Shown: positions 34,910 through 47,599 of the stretch, piece after piece
How positions within the stretch are numbered: the first letter of the stretch is position 1
Layout of the letters: each line of letters begins with the position of its first letter
Origin: Takakia lepidozioides
Taxonomy: Eukaryota > Streptophyta > Takakiopsida > Takakiales > Takakiaceae
Length of the DNA stretch: 64,000 bases
Direction: 5' to 3'
Assembly: GCA_030704615.1 (NCBI GenBank)
Contig: CM060732.1
Location: 73,513,053 to 73,577,052, forward strand
Program-made: the position numbers and the translations under genes
Notes under the pieces: model-generated
What the model was told of the DNA's origin: nothing
Seen by the model: the letters and a program-made list of their open reading frames with translations, nothing else
Databases searched by the model: none

Positions 34910-35194
34910 AGTTGGAGCCAACATTCTTTATGCATACCTCTTTTGCAAAACTAAATACTCTGGTTATGTCTGCATGGATTAGTTAGCCTTAGAGGCAGCA
35001 ATTCTGTTTCAATTAGGCTCAATATATTAGTACAGAACTGAGCTCACTCATTTGATCACAATCATATTAGCTTGAAACCTCTCTATTGTCAAAACTTTGC
35101 ATTAGTCATGAGATACTGGACAAGATGGGTTAGCCAAATACACTCCTGGGTTACGAGACTGTTTGCTTGAAGTAAATGTAACTACTGTGTCACT
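34910..35194 (-). repeat. right arm of the inverted-repeat element
   Basis: Reverse complement of the left arm, ending GTGTCACT at 35194. On its inner side the word TTGGAGCCAACA is repeated three times with spacing (34880-34924). Confidence 0.85.
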
Positions 35195-36277
35195 AGATTG
35201 CATATTATAGACATGCACTACACTAAAACTGTGATTTAGTATCCATGACACTATATTTCAACTATTACACTATTTAACTTGCAACAATGCAACCTCATAA
35301 ACCAAACTGCCACAAACTGCCACAAACTGCCACACTTTTGTGTACAATCAACTCTATCCCTAACTCATTGAATATCATGTAACCATCATAGACATGTCCA
35401 TGTTGAAGAAGGATCAGACACAGAAGTGAGACACTGAACATAAAAGTCTCATTCAAAACACATGATTATCCAAAATAATATGAAATTATGAGGCTGAGCT
35501 TGAACCATGTGCATGCCACAGGCTGAATAATTCTGTGCAGGATGCTTGATTCCTTCCCATTTAACCCCATTGGGTTGATCACACACCGCATGGATACACA
35601 CCCTACACCGATGTAGGGTACTGTACAACACAAACTCAGATAGATTTGGCAAAATGCTGCAGCCTGCAAAGAATTTCTAAGTTACATCTGCTTACACCTG
35701 CTTACACGTCTAAGTTACATCTGCTTAAACCTTGCGGGCGCTGTGTCAGTGTTGCTTGCGAGGAAGCTCTTTCCTCTCTTTTTATGCTACTATGGAGCAT
35801 ATTTACTTCAAATCGGACACACTGGGCCCGTTGCGGCTGTGACTACTGATGGCAAGATCGACTTTCGTTAACTTGGTAAAGAGTTTGGGTTGGATCCAGA
35901 TTCAATCCTTCTCTGGCATTTTCAGTTTTGTTAGTTGCCTGTACCCGACAAATCATAACCACTCAACCTATGCAAGTTCAACCTAAGTTTAGTTTGAAAA
36001 CAAAAATCAAACAATTCAATTAGAGACAATTAACATGGTCTTGAGAGATCCAAACCAGCTTCAGGCACGTGACAAATGAACATAATTTCACCTCAACGAT
36101 GTGAAACAATAAAGAACAGGTATGAAATGTTATCATATTACACATGGATTTACAGTCCTATCAACGTCCGGAAGCAACAAAGTCCGGAAGCAACAAAGTA
36201 TCAACAGACCTTAAATGATTTAGAACTCCTTCCTATAATTGTGGGCCTTCCTTTTCCTGAATGGAAAATGTGTACAC
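35195..36277. other. intergenic, short tandem repeat only
   Basis: It contains three tandem copies of AAACTGCCAC near 35303-35335. No gene recognised. Confidence 0.5.
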
Positions 36278-39221
36278 TCACCCTTGCAGTTTAGGACAGA
36301 GTGTGCTCGTTGGCAACGCTGTTGCACCTAAAAAATCAGGACAAACAAAAATGCTCCAAATATGAGTACACCTTTAGTTGGAACCTATCCGACAAACAAT
36401 AGACTGTCATTGACCACATCACCGAGCAGATTGATTGCTTTGTAAGCACAAATGACTGATTGCCTAACTGTTTGTTAGAGCTGATATCTAGGCCTGTCAT
36501 CTGGGAAACTTACAAAGGGATGTGAAGCAAGGCTGCTTGAGTGCGGGGTCTTCTTCCAGAGGTGGGGGTTGTTGCCCATATACCATCTCGCAGCTCATAT
36601 CCTCAAAATCTGCATGTCAGAACATTACATTATAATCCCAACCCTTGACACTACAACCAACCAATCATGCAGTGCTATCAAACATTTCTGTTTACCAGAT
36701 GGACTGTCCATTGGTAGAGGTTTGACCACCTCATCTTGTCCGTGCTTGAACAGCTTGTAATTCTCCTCAAATAAAAAAGGTGAATCTGTAAGATACTAAC
36801 TGCTTGATCACACTACATCTCCTAAATTAATCCCTCTTGGGTGACAATGCACTTGCTCAAATGCCCACACACCCCAGTAACATATAAAGAATCACCCTTG
36901 CTAGTAAGCGACAAGTAGACATCCTGTATATAGACACGTCGATGACTTCACTCTGGTTGATTTAGTTTAAAGCTATGGCTCCTTACAGTTACACCTTGTA
37001 ATCTTCTCAAGAGCAGAAATGTCCCATTTTACAGACCAAGAGAGAGACTTGCATGAATGTAGTCTACTGAGAAACTCATGGGAATGTGCTTTACCAGACT
37101 TGCCTCAGGAACAAGGGTCACAAAACGAGGAGAACATCTGCAAGGAAAGAGGAAGTGAAGTCCTTCTGGATAGCTACAGGGAAGAACATACTGGGTGTCA
37201 TCGTAAGTGGGAGGCCAAATTCTTTGGTAAAAAAGTCCTGAGTTGGGATTTTGCACATGTTGACACACATGCCCACACATCCACTGTTCTCCAGGTACCT
37301 GATTAACCACACCCAGGTTACCCATCATCATACTCTGAGCTCTCAAGTTGATTTCTGGATCGCACCCAAAGAGAGTGTCACAACATGCAATGCATTTGGT
37401 TCAACATCAGAAGGACACCGTTTCTATAATGGCACCACTGCCACTTCTCCAATCAAATGCTCACCCTATAGGATACATGTTGCTTCCAACATGTGGCATA
37501 GAAATTTCTGGTATCTATCCGTAGCATAAAACCTACCTTCAAACTTAAATACACAACAGACAGTTTGTTGTCAGGTGAGCCAGTTGAGAAGTACACAAAC
37601 TTTAAGAGGACTTGACCCATGGAAAAGCTCTCCTCAAAGGCAGAGGAAGGAGCTAACCTGCACTTGGAGATCTTCACAGCACTTTTTTGCTTCACCCCAT
37701 TCACCTCCACCTCCACCAGCTGCTTCCACCCATAAAGCTCCCAATTCAATCCAGACTCAACTGTGTCCATATGCATTTCTTCGATCTTCAACCTTACAAC
37801 TTATTTCTTTTGCAAACTCCTGCACCTACAAATGTAAGCAATTGCCAAAAAGATTTCTTCTGAGTGAAAAGCTGCATACATTTCGAACATTACTCTCCCA
37901 GCAATGGCACATAGCTTTGCACACCCAAAAATGACAAAGAACAGGCAACTGAAGGCAAATCCACTTCTGCAAAATTGAAGGGTGCATATGGAAGTTGCTC
38001 ATGGTATTGTCCAGCTACCTCACAAGGTCCAACCAGCCACTGGAAAAATGGCACCGTGATTGCTGCATTGATTTCAGCAGACAACTTGGTTGGAGGAAAT
38101 AGCTTCCGGAACTGTACAGAAGACCACGACTAACATAATTCAGATGTCGATTTTCCATTTGAAGATGGTGGCACTGACCATCTCAATAGACCAACTGACA
38201 AGCTCAAGTGACTAGCAGCGAGCAATCAAAATCTCCTTTCTTCCTGCAACTACTAGCATACTCGTCTTGGAAGGGTGTACACAAACAGCAGCTTATGGGC
38301 CTTGTGACCCACAAAACCATCAGCTGAATAATAGCACACAGAGTAGGAGCTGAGGTACTGTTGCTGGAGCCCCAGGGGGCATGATCGACAGAAGCACTTG
38401 GCGTACAGCTGCTCTTTGCTCAGATGCTGTTCGGCCCTTCATCACGTTCTTTGATGTCTCCACCATGCCCTCATAACCATCCAACTGAGTGGATTGTCCT
38501 ATGAACAAAACAGAGCCAAAATCTAGCGGTCAGTGAACCTTCCCTGAATACAGTTTAGGTCTACTACCACTGCGTAATACGGTCTGTTCTCCAGTAGAAA
38601 ACCCCGAAGAGATTAGCAGCAGAGTCTCGCAAAGCACCCAATTCTTGTCATCAGAATCAAAAGTCCTGACTCATTGTTCCCGCAGATGGAACGAAGGTGA
38701 CACATTCATAGTTTCAAGCACTGCGGAAACGTATAGCGTCCCACTACAATGCAGGCTTCATATGTTTTTAAGCCTTCATTTCCTGGAATTGGGCGCCCGA
38801 GTCCTTCAAACATGGCTGCTTCCCCACCACCGCCCCTACACTTGAAGACCCCTACATATAAATTCCACTCTCCAACCGGAGGTACACCAAAGGAACGGGA
38901 GAAGGAGAGAGTGTGAGCTGAGTTCAAATTATAGCAAAGACGAGTGAAATCGTGGCGAAGAGAATGCAAAAACGGAAGACGAGTTGGGAGGGTACCAGTG
39001 TATTGATCCATCTTGCGCGAGAACAGGGTTATGAAAACGTTATCAATCACACTGTCCTTGTAGCGTGTTATCTGCCCCATGGGCGCTGGCTTCCCTGTGG
39101 GTTCGGCCAGCCCACATCGCACTGCATTGGGCCTCGCATATCGATACAATGCAATTTGAGGCCTTCGCTTACCCGAGGAACAGATGCCCTCCCAAGGCGC
39201 TCGAACAGGCACAGCCTGCAT
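36278..39221 (-). CDS. D27-like: D27-like protein A (DUF4033, D27-LIKE1 type)
   Basis: Seven exons on the minus strand, 39221-38996, 38498-38359, 38111-38019, 37719-37658, 37298-37192, 36609-36514 and 36327-36278, give 257 residues with consistent phase. The first ~45 residues look like a plastid transit peptide. Family blocks: [59 protein letters not shown], then the Cys-rich core [39 protein letters not shown] and a closing CPKL. D27 and its relatives are iron-containing carotenoid isomerases acting in plastids, D27 itself in strigolactone synthesis. LIKE1 members isomerise related carotenes. Closest by eye to the LIKE1 group. It diverges from paralogue B. Confidence 0.9.
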
Positions 39222-39513
39222 ACTTCACCTTGCAGAGCTTCACTGGCTTGGGTTTACTTAGCTGTAGTGCACGATCTGGGTTGCGCTGATATGTTTACAT
39301 TGTGAAGGGCATATGGTAGCGATCACCAGCCTGCGGCCAGCATTGTGCGGTGCTAACCGTGCTGCCACGCTTTATCGATCCCCTGCCTAATTTGACTTCT
39401 AGCGTAAGACAAAACAACCATCTCGTATATCAGTGGAGGGCAGGGATAAGCTCGTGATCAAGGTATGCTTACAGAGTCCTCAGCATTTCTCTGTAGTGAG
39501 GCCTACGTTACCC
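39222..39513. promoter_or_regulatory. shared divergent promoter of the two D27-like genes
   Basis: Only 292 bp separate the two chosen start codons, so both genes are likely driven from one bidirectional region. No defined element was identified by eye. Confidence 0.6.
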
Positions 39514-41252
39514 ATGGCAGGACTGCACGCGTGCAGCCAAGGTGCCGCTGTGAGTCTACCGTCGTTGGGCTGCACTCCTTTGGCATCCTCTGCTGACCTT
39601 CCGAAGGCTGCGAGAAGAGATAGAAGACACATTGGTCATTTGATTCAGTGCTCAGCACACCAGACCAAAGTGGACGCTCGCGAGTCCCAAATGGCTAAGA
39701 GGAAATGCAAGGATTCTCTTTTCGACCTAATCTTCATCAATGGTTGCCGGAAGGCCTTTGGTCGAGTCGCTGGCTGGCAGGTCAATAACTTGTCTGCTCT
39801 CTGACATGCTACCATCTTCCCCTTTTTGGCTCACGAAGTTCATCTCCACTGAAAATGCCATACAATTGTCCATATCTGTGGGCATTAGCAGTGGGAGAGT
39901 GTCAGACCATCTTCGATTGGAATTACACGATAAGTTTTTGGCAGTGGCTACAGTGTAATGATGTTGGATGCAGTCATCGCGCAGCTGGGACGAGGGGTAT
40001 GAAGGTATGGTGGAAGTCTCACATGCTCTAGTAGCTAATAAGTCGGCAGCAGAACAACAGGCTGCAGTGTTGCAGGTATCACTTCTTTCTGTATGGCGCT
40101 GATCGCAGAATGCAGTGCTAATTGTGTCTAGCTGGCCACATTGATGTAAGCCCATCTTTTCTGGTGAATTCAGAATACTTAGATGCGTCTCTTGCGTGCC
40201 ATCAACACTGGCTATATCGTTGCGTGTAGAGTGGGGGGTGCAGGCCATTTACTACCACCCAACCAACCGGTCTTTTCCCATCAGAAACAGAAGCTCAACT
40301 GCTTTTGTCTTTCAAGAAGCATCTTCTTTTCTGGTGGTTCGACAATGCATGCTAACTGTTCATTTTTTTTGTCTGATTCCTTAACATTCCCCAATTAGAG
40401 GAAAGGTTGAGAAAGCTCTTCATATTACTTTTGCATTGAGTGTCTGAAGGGCTTCCCAAAAGTGCCAGAGTGGTTCCGAACTGTTTTTCCCTACTCGGAT
40501 TGGGGAGCAGAATTCAACGCTCGCATAACTCCTCTGTTTTTCTCCTGGCTAGTAGGTCCTTGTGAGGTGAGACGACTCTTCCCTTCCTCACCCTCTGTTT
40601 GTGTCATTACCACCAACCCCTCCTGCCACTGACTTGAAAGGCACAAATGGTATAGCATCTTGTGCAGGTTGATTGTCAATGCATTCTGTGCAGTCCTACG
40701 TTATCTCCTGCTTTCTCTCATTGGTCTCTCTTGGTGGACATGCATACCCATTGTCTTGCTTACCACTCATGTATGGGGTGCCTAAGCAGGTTGCGGAGGT
40801 AACTATTGGAGACAAAGTGCTACGCTGCGGTGTTCAAATAGAAAAATGTCGCTACTTGGAAACAAGTGGGTGTACTGGGCTTTGCGTCAATTTATGCAAA
40901 CTGCCTACCCAATACTTCTTCACAACTGAGCTCGGGTACACTCATCAGAAAGCTGTCCAAGAAAATCTACCATTGTTGGTTCTATCTGCCTGTATCTAAA
41001 TTGGTTTATTCATGAGTTTTTCGTGCATTGGACTTTGGTATATTTCTCTTCGAGTTATGTGGTGATCGGTTGCATTGTCTGGATCTTTGCAGCATGCCAT
41101 TGACAATGAAGCCAAATTTTGAAGATCTCAGTTGCCAAATGGTTTTTGGTCAGGCACCTCCACAACCTGAGGATGAGCCCGCTCTACGCCAAGGTTGCTT
41201 GAGCACATGTCCGTCATCTTGTCCTTCTTCTGTGTGCCCCAAGCTAAGCTAG
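39514..41252 (+). CDS. D27-like: D27-like protein B (DUF4033)
   Basis: Five exons, 39514-39780, 39974-40075, 40441-40566, 40790-40935 and 41093-41252, give 266 residues, all in phase. The ATG at 39514 starts a Ser/Ala/Arg-rich segment that looks like a transit peptide. Conserved blocks: [88 protein letters not shown] and a final CPKL. The exon boundary before FFxWLVGPCE and the one after it match those in paralogue A. It differs in having [13 protein letters not shown] where A has FRKLFPPTK, so the two belong to different D27-like subgroups and are not a recent duplicate. Confidence 0.88.
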
Positions 41253-43589
41253 AAGCTCACAGTTGGAACACATTGCATGTAAATCCATCATGTTTATACT
41301 TGTAGAAACTACGGTTTTTTCTTGCCATGATTCTAAGTTGAAGTTGGTCTTCGAGATCTCTTGAACATCACTGACCTAGAGTGTAAGTTCTGCGCTAACT
41401 GAAATAGTGGACAGATTTATTCTACAAGGCAATTGTAAATAACTTCAAGGCTTTGTTTTTCTCGTCCTTTCTCTTTCCCAGAAATTTGCAGCTTCAATTT
41501 GCTCACTATTCACAATCAGAACTGTCAGTCAGTGAGTTAGTATATGTTTTAATCAGTTGGAATGTGTTACATGTGAACATGTAATGGCCCCTTTGACACA
41601 GGGCTTGATTCTTACAAAATGTGGGACGTGTCCTCTAGGGACAAATGTAATGCCACCCATTCACTACCTCACTTGAAGGTTCTACTGAATGTTACAGTCC
41701 TTTACAATAATTCCATGGCCGACGATATGGAGAAGGGGACGTGTGAGTGGGAATCTCAGGATGGTTTGGTAAGTTATGATGAGAGCATGGGTGGAGTACA
41801 GTACTAAATGTCTTTTGTGGACTACACCAGCCATTTGTTAAGGAGGTGGGCTTCACTTACTGAGACCTTCAACATGATGACTCCGCGCTGTGTTCACAAC
41901 TTTTCTCTAGGTTCTCTCAAGCACAACATTGCTCTCTGACATCTCCTCTTGCGAACCAGTTGATGCTTCCAGAGACTGGTCAAGAGGCTTATGGCAAGTG
42001 TCAGAGATTCACATTTGCAGGATGTGAAACTCTCATTTTGCAGAATGTCGTATGCATAGATTATGTGAAAAGGAAGAATGGAGGAGGTAGGGAAAGATCC
42101 AAATCTTCAGTCTTCTTTGCATCATCATCTTCTACTGATTGAAAAGTGAGTGCTGGTTTTACTGAAAAAGAATCAAAGGGTACTTGTTGATTCCTCTTGT
42201 TGGCATCCTATCCTTGCCCTCCACTGTCAAGTCATTCAATCCAAAGGCAATAGGCATCGATTTCCAGGAATCACTGGTCCTCAATTGCGGCAATTATCTC
42301 ATGGATTCCAACCTTTGAGAGGAATCTACACTGCCAGTTCAGTTATTTCACTTCTACGGCTTGGCCAACAAGAAAAATCTGCTGATGCGCCTCACCGTCA
42401 TCTTCTTCGTCTACTTCACAGTTCACCGTTTGAGCACCGATTGATGGACTTCCAGGTTACTCCAAGACATAGAGCTCCACCTGCGGTAGCGCTGTTCTTT
42501 CGATTTCGATTTATATCACTAGACGAGCGAACTTGGGCACTCTATGCAGCGATCAACACACAAAGAGCTGCAAACATAAAGGACCCAATATCCTGCAGAA
42601 TGCAATTCAACGCATACGCTACTTGTTCTCTTGCACGCAGAAACGCAGAAAACGCATGCTGTGATCAGAGAGCAAAATGGTGACGGAAGAGGTTGGCTAT
42701 GAGACCGCGGACAGACCACGTAGTTGAAGCTAGAGAAAGAATGCATTGTGCAGGGGAGAGGCCGTCAGCTATGGAGGAAGCCATGTGATGAATGCAGCAG
42801 CAACGTGGGCTCCTGCTTTCGAGTTGTCTGTGGCTGCCACACTTGGGTTGCATTCAAAGTTGTTGTGGCATTGCTGGAAATGTCGGCCGTGTTTCCTTAC
42901 GCAAGGGTGCAAAGCGGCTGGCAAGTTGTATCCAGCAGAAGCAGCAAACAGGCGGCCTGGGGAGGCGGTGCGGGCTCATGTGTATCCCAGACTATATCGC
43001 TGGAAGGACGGTCAGCTAAGGAGCAAAAGGTTGTAGAGGCATTGACGGGGGCCATACAGCAACTCCGCAATGGGACTCGTGTATGTGGCCTATGTCCATC
43101 AGGCAATCCGTAATCTCTAGACGGGTCATGTCGCAGACATCTGAATTGCAGGTGTCTGTCGGGTTGGGTCAGTTGAGAGTGGCATGTCTTCCTTCATTAA
43201 CTCACACTTTGAAGGGCGTAGCTAATATCGGGATCACAGTGAATTGGGCTCGTCCCAGATTGGGACTTTGCCTGCATTACATTACAGCAGGAATTCCGTG
43301 GCATGCTGAATTTGGGAAGAGCGTTAACGCAGTCCCTACCCATCGTTTCCAGCGGACAGCATTAAGTTGCATTGTGTTACGTTGCATTATTGAAGTCATC
43401 GTCAACCAACTTCCAGTATCTCGACTACAATCAGGACGGATGAGTTCACAGCAACACACAGTTCGCATTGAATGTTTTAACCTTTGTGAACGTGTCTATC
43501 TGCACTTGAATACCCGGCATGACTGCGCCATTTCGTAGACTGAGAGGTGGAAAGAAGAAAACGCTTAAATATGTGTAGTGAAGGAAAGT
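41253..43589. other. unassigned 2.3 kb
   Basis: Open frames at 42150-42683 (177 codons) and 42724-43113 (129 codons) carry no motif I recognise. Part of this may be upstream exons of the LRR gene that follows. Confidence 0.4.
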
Positions 43590-44975
43590 CATGTTGGAAA
43601 AAAAATTCGAGCCAGTGATGGAGCTGTTACGGGTGCAGGAACTGGACTTACGGTATAAATTGGGAGATGCACCAGCTCTCCTACGCAAGGAGTCGTGGAC
43701 TGAGTTCTGTGAAGCTTTGTCTGGCTGTAACTCTCTTCAGAGCCTCTATTTACAGGTCTTGCCTTGCTGATCATGATTTGTTCATTTATTGTCATTGTGG
43801 CATTTCCAGATAGAAGCTTCCTTGACAACAACTATGTAATTCTTGTCCTCTGGACAAAACCCTTCTCATTTTGTTTTGATGCTCTTCCTGTGCATATACA
43901 CAGGGTAATGGATTAGGTGGAAGCAGTAAAGAGGCATGGGAATTCGTTCAACAGCTCTCTGCAGCAATTTCTGGAGTTCCATGTTTGCAGATTGGAATCA
44001 AACAACTTCGGGTAGACTGGTGATCAGAGATTTGGCAAGTGTGGAATCAAAATTGTTGTGGAGGACTAGAGAAGGACCTTTGGCTCCAGGCAATTGTCTA
44101 CTTCAGCTGCTACTGACCGTGGTGCATCTGTTTCAATGTTGTAAGTGAATGCTTGAATGTGTTCCTTGTGCTGTAGCTAAACTCATCTTAGGCAGTATGG
44201 AGAGCTGAAATAGGAGGTGCACTTATAATATGGCAGGGGCTATCTGACAGGTGCTCAACATGTCAGCCAATCAATTGGGAGATGATCACTTGAAGCTTAA
44301 AATATCTGAATTTCAGCTTTCCTCCTCATTGCATGTAAGCTTGTCTCTCTTGTTTACTTGGGCCATATACATTCCAGCTAGCTGTTTTTGGGCGTGGCAA
44401 TATGCAGCTGCATTTACCTGGAGTTAGGCTGTGATTGTCATAATAGTGTGGAGAAACTCTCGTGGTGACTGACGTGCTTTTCTTTTATTAGTACTGCAGA
44501 CAAAGTGTTTCATATGCATGGAAGGTGGAACTATGTCATGCCAAGACTAATCATGAAATGCTAATTTCTCAACTAAAGGTGCATCTGTGGCACAGGCGCT
44601 CTATCTGTATGCCAATGAGATAGGGGATGATGGTGCCTTGGCTATTGCTAGGGCTCTTCTTTGTAACCCAAGGTACAACTCTCAAGATGACAGGCCTCAG
44701 GTCGATTCTTCAATGATAAGCCTGATTATGATGATGCTTGCAATTGAGTGGGGTAAGATTTGCAATCTGTCCGTCGAACACACAGGTTTAGAATCCAGGA
44801 CTAAGTAAATTACAGGGACTGTTGCAGGCTTAAAATGATAGAGCTGAGCTCAAACAGGGTCTGTGATGCGGGTGCGATTGGACTCGCAAATGCCCTGCGA
44901 GACACTGAGCTTCTTCATGAGATATGGCTTTACCTGGTTGACAATCAGATAGGGAGTAATGGTTTACAAGCATGA
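43590..44975 (+). CDS. leucine-rich-repeat protein, ribonuclease-inhibitor type, partial model
   Basis: Five exon-like blocks: about 43590-43755, 43905-44019, 44251-44334, 44596-44672 and 44828-44975. They read as successive RI-type repeats: LLRVQELDLRYKLG and LQSLYLQGNGLGG, LNMSANQLGDDHLK, ALYLYANEIGDDGALAIARAL, and LKMIELSSNRVCDAGAIGLANAL with WLYLVDNQIGSNG. The last two join in phase; the earlier joins are uncertain and some repeats look shortened. No NB-ARC or other effector domain is seen in the window. RI-type LRRs are protein-binding scaffolds. It could be a decaying copy. Confidence 0.6.
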
Positions 44976-45964
44976 GGGTGTGTTTGTATCTGGTTTCTGA
45001 ACCAGCAATATAGTAGTCCAACAACATACCTATTTTTCAATTATAGCTTACATCCCATTGTCTGCTGATGTATTTTGCTTACAACAATGGACTTCCCATA
45101 TGTTGGCAGGTAGACGAGATCAAAGGTGTCAATGTCATGTATAGTATCGACAGTTTTCTGTCAGGAGAACATGCTGTGAGTAGGATTGGCAAGAGCAAAG
45201 ATACCAGCTTGGAAGGTAGACCATCCTAACTCTATACACATAGAGCTAGAATATTTTATTTCCTGCAAAAATCCTCAACTAAGGAGTATCCCAACATGCA
45301 AGTCTTTCTGTCGGTATGATGTGAGGGCTGAAGTGGTCAAAGCTGGGATGGAAGCACAATATAAGATACCACAGGCGATTTTATCTGCCATGGTCATTGT
45401 GTCGGTTTTGCAGGTACATCGTGTAGCCCTAGCCCTGCAATTGAATACCACGAAGAGAGGCCTGCACTGGGAGAAACTCATCATGCAGATGCACCGCCAA
45501 TTACTACTGATGCATATGTTTTGAGCTCTATCTATGCAGCCAGAATTGTGCTTTGCCTGTGCATAACTTAGGTGATCTCAGGTTCAAAGTGTCCACCTTC
45601 CAACAGAAAACAGTAATCCGTCAGGATGAAGATACGCTATAATTTATGCTTCCTTCGGGAGTCTTTGCAGCCAGAAGAGTCATTCAATTAAAACCACATT
45701 CCATCTCTTAATTCTGAGTTGGGGAAGTGTTGGGCCTTCCTATGCAGTTCAGTATACAAGGCTGCAAATAACCAGAAAACTGAGGTTATGAGATTTAGAA
45801 TGTGACTTTCCTCCTTTAGAGTGAATAAAACAAATTAGCCTTATCCTCTTCCTGCAACAATAGCAATATTGTTGCCATAGAAACAACCACGATCTGTGAA
45901 GTAATATGCATTATTGCACTTGGTAATCTTCTTCAAAGGGTGTCTAGAGGGAGGAGAGGACAAC
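44976..45964. other. intergenic, no gene recognised
   Basis: An open frame at 45186-45524 has no recognised motif. Confidence 0.4.
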
Positions 45965-46120
45965 CTGGGCCATACTTCAAACCCATTTGACTTCTCCATC
46001 TCCAAGAAGGCAGTGATGACCTTCACAGCTTGAACGCCCACCCCATGCTGATGTAGAACATCCCTCCAAGACTCGGGCACAAGTTGATCCAGACTTCCAA
46101 GTAGTTCATCAGTAACTGCA
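45965..46120 (-). pseudogene. inverted first exon of a uracil-DNA-glycosylase-like gene
   Basis: Read on the minus strand this codes for LDQLVPESWRDVLHQ, then VITAFLEMEKSNG and FEVWP, the pattern that opens the UNG fold (SW...L, then FL..E, then V/IYP). It ends in a phase-2 donor (CCCAG followed by GTTGTC). The following exon of the same protein (46205) is on the plus strand and begins with the single base needed to complete the codon, giving WPRAELIFRAL. The two pieces therefore belong together but now face opposite ways. Confidence 0.6.
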
Positions 46121-46204
46121 TGTTCTATTATGTGCTGTGATGGAAGAGGTGCAACTGAAAGCCTGCCAATCTAACATGATGGGTGACAATTGGCTTGTTC
46201 GTAG

Positions 46205-47599
46205 GGCTGAGCTTATATTTCGTGCCTTGCAACTCTGCCCTCATGCCGATGTGCGGGTCGTGATCATTGGGTATTCAGGCATTTTGAAACCTCTCTTGCT
46301 TTTAGAACTTCATAGACTACAAGATGTTGCCTTCATGTGCTCTTTATTATGGGAAAGGTGGATTAGAGGACAAGTGTGGCTCATGAGGCAAAGCATGGCA
46401 CCTATAACGTGGCCGTGGGATGTAAGTGTGTGCCAGACCATATCCATATCCAGTAAGGGGTGAGGCTGATGGCTTGGCATTCTCCAATCGCCAGGTTAGG
46501 TTGACCAGATTCTCTCTGGTCCTTTGATTGTGTGGTCATTTGTTGTTTTTGTGTGAGAGAGAGGGAGAGTCATTACATTTTCTAGCCTCAGCAAAAGATG
46601 ACATTTCTGCATTTCAGTGAAGAGATGCACTCCCTATGCAGAAATGTTTTCTCCAGATTGAGGTTCAGGGTCCAGTCTTCACATTTTGACGCATGAAGAT
46701 ATGCCATATCAGTTGCAAAGGACAAGTTATGGAATGGAACGGGTTGTGAAGCATTCCTGAATTGTGGAAGTGGGTGTTACAGTGGAGTGCGAGGAAAGCC
46801 ACAACTCGCATCCTATCAAGCATTTTGAGGAGATTGAGAGAGAGTACAATATCAGCACTAACTCGGGGGACCTTTCAGCTTGGGCCAAGCAAGTATGCTC
46901 CTCTGTTGCTTACTTGATTCCTCTTTGTCTCGCACTTTTCACAGTTGTTTTCTTTTAATGGATGGAATAGAGGCAGACCATTTGCAGGGGTACGGATGTT
47001 TATTCTACAGTGCTCAACTCTCTAATCCTGGCCTCACAATGAGGGATGCTGATGGGTAAGGAGGCTGCTAGGTTTTGGCTGACCATGTGGGTAGGTTGAG
47101 GATCAAGGGATATAAAGGATTATGAAAGAGAATGTGATTTTGTTCTGCCGAATTGATAAATTTAACACTAGATACAAGGTATCGTAGGTGTGGGAGTAGC
47201 ACCTTCAGCAAATTTCTAAAGTTTTGGAGGTTGGAAGGCTTGAGCGAGTTCCCCTTCTAGACGAGTGTCAGTGTGAAGAGTCGATATTGAAGCCCTGCTT
47301 ATTGAGTAAAGCTTTGTGTGGTGGCAGGGTGTGCTTCTTTTAAACACTTCTTTGACCATCAATGGAAGCACAATGGAAAGTCACAAGCGGGTGTGGAAAC
47401 CTTTTGTTGATGCTGTAATTGCAGCTGTTTCTTGTCGACCAGGTTCCTGCATCCCTTTTGCCCTCTGGGTTTGCATGGAGTGTTGGACACATTTACGAAT
47501 AGTTTTCGGCCTGTGCGTGTCTCCAGGAGAAATCACTACTGATCGACAAAAGGCATCCAATCCTCAGGGTCCCTCACCTCCGCCCAGATAGTTTTAGAG
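46205..47599 (+). pseudogene. uracil-DNA-glycosylase-like gene, rearranged
   Basis: Exons 46205-46270, 46437-46494, 46788-46892, 47328-47468 and 47527-47599 are in phase. They read FRALQLCPHADVRVVIIG, PYPYPVRGEADGLAFSN, HPIKHFEEIEREYN, SGDLSAWAKQGVLLLN, ESHKRVWKPFVDAV, PFALW and DKRHPILRVPHLRPDSFRG. These line up with family-1 UNG: GQDPYHxP, GLxFS, GWAKQGVLLLN, SHK, and the H(P/L)xPxS loop. The catalytic Gln-Asp before PY is missing, and the bases there (CAGACCATAT) look like CAGGACCCATAT with two deletions. The 3' end beyond 47599 is unclear. With exon 1 inverted as well, it is probably not a working repair enzyme, unless the assembly is wrong here. Confidence 0.65.

Larger units (their letters stand above)
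32967..35194. mobile_element. inverted-repeat (foldback) element with captured gene fragments
   Basis: Two arms of about 300 bp, 32967-33275 and 34910-35194, are imperfect reverse complements of each other, starting AGTGACACAGTAG and ending at ATAAAGAATGTTGGCTCCA. The ~1.6 kb between them holds a LINE scrap and part of a protein-kinase gene, both truncated. No transposase is present, so the element is non-autonomous. A TA dinucleotide flanks both ends, but a clear target duplication cannot be fixed. This is the layout of Pack-type elements that pick up host gene pieces. Confidence 0.75.

Noticed and set aside
42150-42683. 177-codon plus-strand ORF
   Set aside because: No family resemblance, and composition like the intergenic DNA around it.
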